Assembly (NCBI GenBank): GCA_021014325.1 | Contig: CM037469.1 | Span: 15,860,201 to 15,924,200, forward strand | Direction: 5' to 3' | DNA length: 64,000 nucleotides | Source: Plazaster borealis | Lineage: Eukaryota > Echinodermata > Asteroidea > Forcipulatida > Labidiasteridae | In this document: positions 11,401 to 20,400 of the stretch, in pieces | Layout of the letters: each line of letters opens with the position of its first letter | Position numbering within the stretch: the stretch's first letter is position 1 | Translations under genes and position numbers: made by a program | Notes under the pieces: generated by a model | Told to the model about the DNA's origin: nothing | Database searches by the model: none | The model's input: only the letters and a program-made list of their open reading frames with translations

Positions 11401-14400
11401 ACTGTTTGGCCAATTAGAGGCCAGCATAGACTTATGAATATGTATTAAGTAAAGTTGTTACTGTTCAGGTCATGAATATGTATAAGTGTAGTTATACATC
11501 TTTTCTTGTTGTAAGGTTTGAAAGTTGTCAGTCAGTCAGTCAGTGTCACTGCTACGAGTAAACACCAGAGGTCAATGGGTCAACCTACTGTTACCATAGA
11601 AACAACATCCAAGGCATCCATGCCATCCCCTGCTTTGATGACCTCGATGCCTGTGACTACAATAGCAGGTGAGACAAGAACAAAATGGACATTTCATTAC
11701 CTGTAACTTCTTCAAGCTCTAGCTGATCTCTAGCTAACTTCTATCTGACCTCTAGCTGACCTCTAGCTAACTTCTTTCTGACCGGTAGCTGAGCTCTAGA
11801 TAACTTCTATCTGACCTCTAGCTGACCTCTAGCTAACTTCTTTCTGACCGGTAGCTGAGCGCTAGATAACTTCTATCTGACCTCTAGCTGACCTCTAGCT
11901 AACTTTTATCTGACCTCTAGCTAACTTCTATGATAACTTCTATCTGGCCTCTAGATAACTTCTATCTGACCTCTAGCTATTTTTTAACTAATTTCTTTAC
12001 TGACCTCTAACTAACTTCTAATTTTGTGACCTCAATCTGACCTCTAGCTAACTTTCAGCTAATTTCTAACGACCTCTAGCTGACCTCTAGCTAAATTCTA
12101 ACTGACCTCAAGTAACCTTTAGCTGAGCTTTAGGTAATTTTTAACTGACCTCTGGCTGACCTGCAGCTCAACTCTTCCACCCTCTGGCTGCCGCTGATTC
12201 CAAACTGACTTCTCACTAACCTCTAAGTAGCCTCTGGCTGATCTCTAGGTAATCGCTAGCTGTCCTATAGGTAATGTTGTTAAATTGCAGATTTACTTTT
12301 CTTGAGTCAAGAATATCAGAGAGCGAATTTGAAGAGAGACTAATGGTTTTGTTGTTGGGTTACCGCTATTTTAAAGGAGTTTGACCAGTTTTGGACAGAA
12401 ATGCCAACAGTATCAATATGAACAGATTTTGATTATCTCGTATTGTTACCAATTTAACCTTCTAGGTAATAAAGTAGTGATTGGAACAAGTTCAGCCGGA
12501 GTGGTCTCTCATCACATGTCATCAATGTCTCCGGTATCTAGGACTAAACCTGGAGGTATCATCAGCACAACAGGAGCCAACAAACCAAAGACTGTTCAGA
12601 GCTTCAAAGCTGCCACAACTACAAGTAAGGCAGTGTCCGAATTTGTGGCTACGGCTAATAATAATAATAATAATCGGTTTTTATATCGTGCTTTACACAC
12701 CCCAAAGGGCGTCTCAAAGCGCGTCCAACATTATTACCCCTGGTCACTGGGCCATTTATTTCATTCCTTAAACCATCTCAGCTCCTTGGGGAGTATACAG
12801 CCTGTGCAACAAATATGCGCTACTAAGCTAAATCAATTACAAGAACCATCTCTGCCCTCACAGGTTCCCATTTTACTCCTGGGTGGAGAGAAGCAATTAT
12901 AGTTAAGTGTCTTGCTCAAGGACACAAGTGTCAAACCGGGACTCGAACCCACATTTTGCTGAACAGAAACACCAGAGCTTGAGTTAGGTGTTCTTATCCG
13001 CTCGGCCACGACACACCACAAGGCTGGATCGCCACGTCATCATGCATTGAAGTATATGACTTCCTTAGCAGCACTGTTAGCAACAGTCATAGCCATAGCT
13101 GTAGCCGCCAATTCGTATGTAGCCCAAGTTAAACATTATACCAGCCGAGAACTTTCATGTTTTGGTCTTTGCCTTAAATTACTTTCAGTGTTGTAGTCAA
13201 GTACTTTTCAGTCAAGTATCAAGTACTGCCGAGCACTACATGTAGGATGGCCAAGTAGTACTCGAATACGAGTACTGAGGCCTTCGAGTATGAGTACAAG
13301 TGTCCGAGTACCGAGTATTCTGATATTTGAGTACCAAGTTCAACAGCTGAGTACCAAGTACGTGGATCTCTGAGAACAAATAAACAAGTATAAATACGAG
13401 TATGAGTACTTTACAGAAAGAAATACTGCAAAATGAAGTATATAAACATTTATTTATTTTTTGACAAATTTTTAGCTGACAATGTGCGCTTGTTCTGAGA
13501 CAACTTCAATTTAACTGTTACCACAGCTTTATTCCTCTATTCCTTGCATTAACGCTCTAACAGGAAAGTGTTTTCTTGACCATGATTATGTAAAATTGTA
13601 CTCCCGAGTACATTTTTAGTCAAGTATTGAGTACATGACTTCGATTACAGATTGTTTTTAAGTCGATCATCTTGTATTGACTTTGAGTACGAGTATTTTG
13701 CTAGCCAAGTATGAGTATAAAGACCATCAAAATACTACTCGAAGAATACTTGAGTTTGAGTTCTACAACACTGAAAACTTCCATTTATGGTCTGATTTGT
13801 TCAAAGAAAAGTCTGGAAAAAGTATCAATGTTGAATTTTCTTTGTTTTTGTTCAGATGTTTGCCAAACGCTGACGAGTGGTACACAGAAGCTCACCGGTA
13901 AGACCAGCGTTGTGATGATGCACAAAGCGCACCCTCAAGCTTCTCAAGCTCAAATCACCGAGTCGGCTAAAAACTCGCCAGTAAGTACTGACAACTGTTT
14001 GTGGTCATCGCTGTTTAAAGGGTCTGTATACATTTGGTAATGGCTCTGAAAATTAATGGCAATAAAAACTTACTTGGTAAGAAGTGCAGCAGCTTTGGAT
14101 AGTATAATGCATTTTGAGAAACTTTTCATTTCGAAGTACTGCAGTTTAATGGAAAGAGATATCACTTTTTATCCCCAAAAATGTGAATCTGAGAAGTGTT
14201 TACTGACAGTAATGTTTCTCAGATTGTGTATTCCAATTGCAGATTATTCTTCCTGCGTGGACATAACCGCTCCAGAATTTCAGCAATATCTCAAAAACGC
14301 TACCACCTTTTGAAATGAAATTTTCACACGTTAGTATTACGGTATAAATCTACTGCTACATAGGATTTAACAAACAGTGGGTTCCAATTACCAATTGTAT

Positions 14401-17400
14401 AAAATCCCTTTAAAAAGGAACATTACAACTTTGGTTTATAATCATTAAACAATTGTTAAATTTTCAAAAAACCTTATTTTCAGGTGCACAACATCATGTC
14501 AGGCTCCCTCTTGCAGCGGCCCAGGATCGCCATGGTAACTGGGGTAACTTCAACAACGACTGCGTCTAATTTGTCAGCCTCGAGTATTCGCTTTCCGACA
14601 TTACAGAGTACCGGTAATATTACCATGACAACGACGGTGAAATCGCCGAAACGAATGAGAAGCCCAATAACAATAAGGACAAGTGGCAATCAGTCAAATC
14701 AGGTAGGAATTATTTGTGAATTATTTTAAAGAAAAGCGGAAAAGCTAGTTTTTTTTAATGATTAAAACCTTTAAGTGAGGGAGTAACTCCAGGAATTACA
14801 CAAATGCGGGAAGGTTCCACTAGTAACTGGCACCTCAGTTAGCCATAAAGTTTAATTGGCAGGGGAAGAGGATTTGGAAACCTCAGAACATAGCACAGGC
14901 TGTCAGCAAGACATCTGGAAGCCTGCTGCAAAGAACAGATGGCTCCACTTTACCAGAGGGTTCAGATCTGGGTAGGTCTGTATGTCTGTACAATGAGGTT
15001 GTTGGTTCAAATCCCACTCTATTCGGTGTTTCTTTGTTCAACCCAAATTATCTTAGAGGTAAAGCGGTGATGAAACAATAGCACAGGTTTGTACGTGCGG
15101 CACACAGTTGGCCAATGAACAACCACCTTTTGACCTCCAGGCGAGGGCGCCCTATTCAGTTGATGTCAAGTGCTTAAGGTCCTTTTGACATCCATAATAA
15201 CGGTCATTCTCCTCTTTTGCTTGGTATAGAGACGACAAGTGGCATCAATATCTCCAAACGCTTTGCAGAGCAGTAAAGCTCCGGGCTCCTTGGAGGACGT
15301 ACCTATACACAAAGAAGGTAGAACAAGTTTTATATTTACTGATTTTCTGAGTACTCCTGACGATGACTAGAGCAAGCTGGTCCAAACGTTGAGACCTATT
15401 TAGACTCACTCCGCGGCAGTGTAGTAATTAACAAGAAGTCCCCCCGATCCACATAGCGAAAGTAGTAGTCCCGCCCAGGTAGTAGTTAATGAGAAGGACA
15501 GTTCTTTTCAAAACTGAGAAGTCTCCCGAATTCCGAATATTCTACTCTGCGGCAGTAGAATAAAAAATGTTTGAAAAGCAAGACAAGTTCTCAAAGAACA
15601 AAATCTACCTAGCAAGTAGATATACACATGGTGTTACCGCAAACCAAATATATTGTGATGTTTTACTTGGTTTTTAATAGTTTGAAAACTTAATGTTCAG
15701 ACTTGAGCAGAGGCTAACCTGTTAACCAATTGCCAGTGGATAAAGGTCCCAGCTGTTGTCATTTTGAATAGACTTCTTGTTACTTATCTTTCGTTGTGTT
15801 TGTAGAGTTTGCAGGAAGTGTCAAGCGAGGGCTCCACCCCAATAGTGAATGGATTGATTACGATGGAGCGCCACCTGATTCGGCCTCCTCGGCCATCAAA
15901 GCTCTGCTGGAGTTCAGATCACACCCCGGTAAGACAATCACCAGGATATGGTTTGGCAGCAGCTATGGCTACTGCTAAGTGAATGTTTGGATATACTTTA
16001 ATGTTGGACATTGACAGAACATTGTCATGGCCTGTTCTGGCTGAGCGGTCAAGCGCACTGGGCTTAAAGCTCTGGTGTTTCTGATCAGCAGAGTGTGGGT
16101 TCAAGTCCTGGTCTTGACACTTGTGTCCTTAAGCAATACACTTAACCATTTTTGCTTCGTCCTTCGCTCTCGCCATACGTCTTGTGTGTTGTGTAATGCA
16201 CATATTAATAACCCAGTTACACTTATCGCTAATAGAAGAGGTTAGCCACGGTGTTTCTGGCAGTGGCTGCTGGATGTGCCTCAGCACCTTGTAAACCCTT
16301 ATATAAAGGTGCTACGTAAATCAGTTTCATAATTAAAAGAATCCAAACTATGTCTTAAAACGTGTGTTTTTTTTGTTCAAGCCCCTTGAGTACCTTTTTG
16401 CTATATTAAAAGACTATGTAAATATTTAGATGACTTGTTTTCGTTACCTACAGATGTCGGCAGACAGACGATTGATCTTACCCAAATGGCATCTTCCACC
16501 ACTTCCCCATCGATCACCAGAGTCTCCTACTCCCCGTCTCCGTCTGCTCCTCAGTCATCAAACCTTCCTTCAAGAATCTCACAGGCTGCACCCGTGATGC
16601 CAAGAGTGTCTCAATATGAACTATCCGCTGCCGGAGGAGGAGTGCAGATGGAAGGGGCGTCGCAGTTGCTGTCAAACATGCAGAGTAAACTGAAGAGAGC
16701 TTTGACTTCAGAAAGATCAGGTATTGGTTGAGAAAAAATGTTGATCAATCCTTAGTTCTGTTAGGTACTTTTAGCTTAGGTATTTGGAACCTGCCCATGC
16801 TCTTTAGGAAAGGTTTGACGATTTCTGATTTCCAGGATAATGCTAACAGCATGGAACCTATTGTTTGTAAGAATTATATTATATTACTATCTGTTTGCAT
16901 TTATAATCTTTGTTTTTGTGTCAAATTTATTTCTTTAGGAAAGTCTGCCCCATCTGCGTCCTTTCTCCAAACAGCCACTATGGAAGTTGAGAAAGCTCTT
17001 CAGGAACAGAATAAAGCTCTTTTAGCCAAGCAGATCGAGTCCCGCAGCCCACAACCTGGCGAAAGAACTGTCGGTCCAGCTGGTCTCTCCGATGTCACCA
17101 TCCACAAGAAGGTCCAACAAGAACGGTCAGGGGACGGCGGGCAGGACATGACAGTGGAAGAGCAAGGTGTGGTTACTGAGAGGATCAATCTGTCATCGGA
17201 GGATGTGTCGTCATTTGTCGATCAGTTCGAACAGTTCCTTGAGAGTGAGGGTCTAGAAGATGCAATTGAAGGAGTGGTCGGTGGCCATGGTGGTCGGGGA
17301 AAGACTCGAATTGATGGTCAGAAGTCCTCCGACTCCACTGGCCCTCAGAAGGCTGCAGATTCCGCTCAGGTTACAGCTGGACAAGTTTCAGAATTATCAA

Positions 17401-20400
17401 GTGAAAAAACAGAAGGTATTCGTGTGTCAGAGAAAGCAGTCTCTCAGATTGTTGTACCCCAACTTGGCGGACCGTCTTGGAGAAGTCAGACAGTGAGTAC
17501 AAACAACTCTCAAACTTTCTTTCTTGGGAGTCGAGGCAGTTTAAGGGGGCTAAATTCATAGGGTTTGAGGGACTGGGGAAGTTGACTGCCTCGAGGAAGC
17601 CAGGCTTTGCTTCACTACACACAGGGTTTTGTACGTGCACAAGTGCCCAGATTTAAAAAAAGAATTTCCAAAAGATTATTTTGCCTGGTGACTTCACATC
17701 TCTTTTTATGATTGACAGAACTTTGAACCGATCTTGTCCTCTGGTCAGAAGATGGCTGCCAGCGTCGTGATGGAATCCGGCTCCGTGGACATCTCCCAGA
17801 TGAAGCTTGAAGACTTTACGAGTCAGAGACTTCAAGAGGAAGAGGAAGACGAGGAGAAACAACTAACGAGTCCAGATACCAGCCCCGCCAAAATACAAGG
17901 TAGGGATGAGAAATTAGACGGGTACTATTTGTGACTGGCATTTTGCTAATTTCTGCTCAGCAGGAAATTGTTGAGCACTGTTTTCTACTTAAAGGCAGGG
18001 GATACTTTTGGTAATTGTCAATCCTCACTTGATGTTTCCCAACATATGCATAAAATAACAAACCTGTGAAAATTTGGGCTCCATTGGCCATCAAAGTTCC
18101 AAGAAAGAAATGGAAGAAAAAAACACTCTTGTATAGAATTTAGGCTTTCAGATGCTTGAGAAAGGCTTCATGCCTGAAGCCTCTCAGATTCAATTTTTGG
18201 GGGTGAAAATTACCTCTTTCTCTAAAGCATCATTACTTCAAAGGGGGTCGTTTCTAACAATGTTTTATAATATCAACAGCTCTCCAGTGCTCTTTATCAA
18301 GTCGGTTTTTATGGTCATTCATTTTTGGAGTAATTACCTAAGGTATACCCTCCCTCTTAGCAACTCTATGAAGTTTGGCCCAGGTAGGGACTGAAAACCC
18401 AAGTCTCAGAACCGTGATTCGAACGGTGGTCACAGAGGTGAAATGCAGCGAAGAAACCTCCGAGCCAACCTGAATATCTCATTCTCTTGATAGATGGTGG
18501 TTACACAGTCACTACTGGTTCTGGATCTGAGGAGCGGGGTACCAATGACTCTCTTAGCGTCAGGATTAGTAGCCGTAAGCGGAAGGCACCTGCTCCGATA
18601 GACGACGAGCCTGGACCCACCAGTATGTCCAGTTGGGCAAGAGCTGCTTTCAAGTAAGGCGTTGGACTAAGAATTTCTTTAAGGTGTTTGTGCAATGTTT
18701 GATTGATTATTTTCCACTGAAATGTTTGACTGATTACTGTCCACTGAAATGTTTGACTATTGACCACGATTGATTATTGACTACTGAAATGTTTGATTGA
18801 TTATTGACCACTGAAATGTTTGATTGACTATTGATCACTGAAATGCTTGATAGATTATTGACCACTGAAATGTTTGATTGACTATTGACCACTGAATTGT
18901 TGGATTGATTTTTGACCACTGGAATGTTTCATTGATTATTGACCACTGAAATGTTTGATTATTTACCACGATTGATTATTGACTACTGAAATGTTTGATA
19001 GATTATTGACCACTGAAATGTTTGATTGACTATTGACCACTGAATTGTTGGATTGAGTTTTGACCACTCGAATGCTTCATTGATTATTGACCACTGAAAT
19101 GCTTGATTGATTGACTATTAAAATATTTGATTGATTATTTTCCACTGAAATGTTTGATTGATTTTGGTTCATTGAAATGTTTGATCAACTATCTTCCATT
19201 GAAATGTTTGATTCATTATTGTCCACTGAACTGTTTGATTATTGTCCATTGAAATGTTTGATTGATTTAATTGTCCTCGGAAATGTTTGATTATTGTCCA
19301 TTGAAATGTTTGATTGATTACTGTCCACTGAAATTGTTTATTATTGATCGCTGAAATGTTGTTTGATTGAATATTGTCCACTGAAATATTTGATTGATTA
19401 TTGTTCACTGGAATGTTTGATTGACTGTTTTCCACTGAAATGTTTGATTGAATATTATCCATTGCAATGTTTGATCAATTATTTTCCACTGAAATACTTG
19501 AAATAAATAACAATACTTGAAAGCTTTGAAATGTTTAATTTTCAGATTTTAATTGATTATTAGTTTATTGTTACATGATACTGATACTTTGAAATGCTTA
19601 AAGTTGTTGATTGATTAATAATTCTTATATGATTATTATTTCTTAACTGATTATTAGTTCTTGATCGATTAATAGTTCTTGATCATTAGTTCTTGATTGA
19701 TTATTAGTTCTTTACTGATTATCAGTTCTTGATTGATTATCAGTTTGCTTCAGCGGGTGATGCGATTCCGAGGTGCCAACCGATCTAAGGGAGACTTGAA
19801 TGCTGCCTCATGGTTCACAAGACCGGGTAAGAAATGCAGTCGGATGCATCGTCTGGATATCAAAGTGATCTTTGAGTGATTTTGAAAACGTTATTTATTT
19901 GAAAGTATTTGTTACTTTGGCCAAAGTGATTGCATGTGTTGATTTTTTTAGCCAAGCATTTGAGAATATTATGGCCAGGAGGTGCCATCTCCTGCATGAT
20001 GATCACAAAAAGCATGTGTTCTGGTGTTGCCGAAGAGCCAACATTCTTCATAAAAAAATCATAACTCCTGAATATAAATTCAATGGAAATCAAATGTACA
20101 TGTATGTTTCCAGTACATTTTAAACACAGATTGGCTGACTGTCCATAAACAATTTCCAGAAATTACTCTAAAAAGGCTAATAAGAATGTTTTTTTTATTA
20201 TATTTACTCGCAATAAAAAATGTATTCTCATGGACTCTATAAAGTCTGTTTTATCTTCAAAGTACAAAAATTACTACATCTGAAAGACTAGTTTTTCTTC
20301 ACACTATAATTCACTTAATTATCTTCACAATTTATGAAATACTCACCAACTCGAACACCTTGTTTCTATTGTGACAAAAACCTATGTTTTAGTAGGTGTT

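Noticed and set aside
12905..13022. tRNA gene
   Set aside because: A-box and B-box are present, but the same sequence recurs with a long shared 3' body and (att)n tail at other sites and does not form a normal tRNA cloverleaf, so it is a SINE head. The same applies to 57860-57968 and 27305-27400.
19754..19826. Exon 17 beginning after the cttcag at 19753
   Set aside because: With exon 16 in phase 2 it yields an immediate TGA. The acceptor at 19743 keeps the bromodomain frame open and adds the expected helix residues LLQ.
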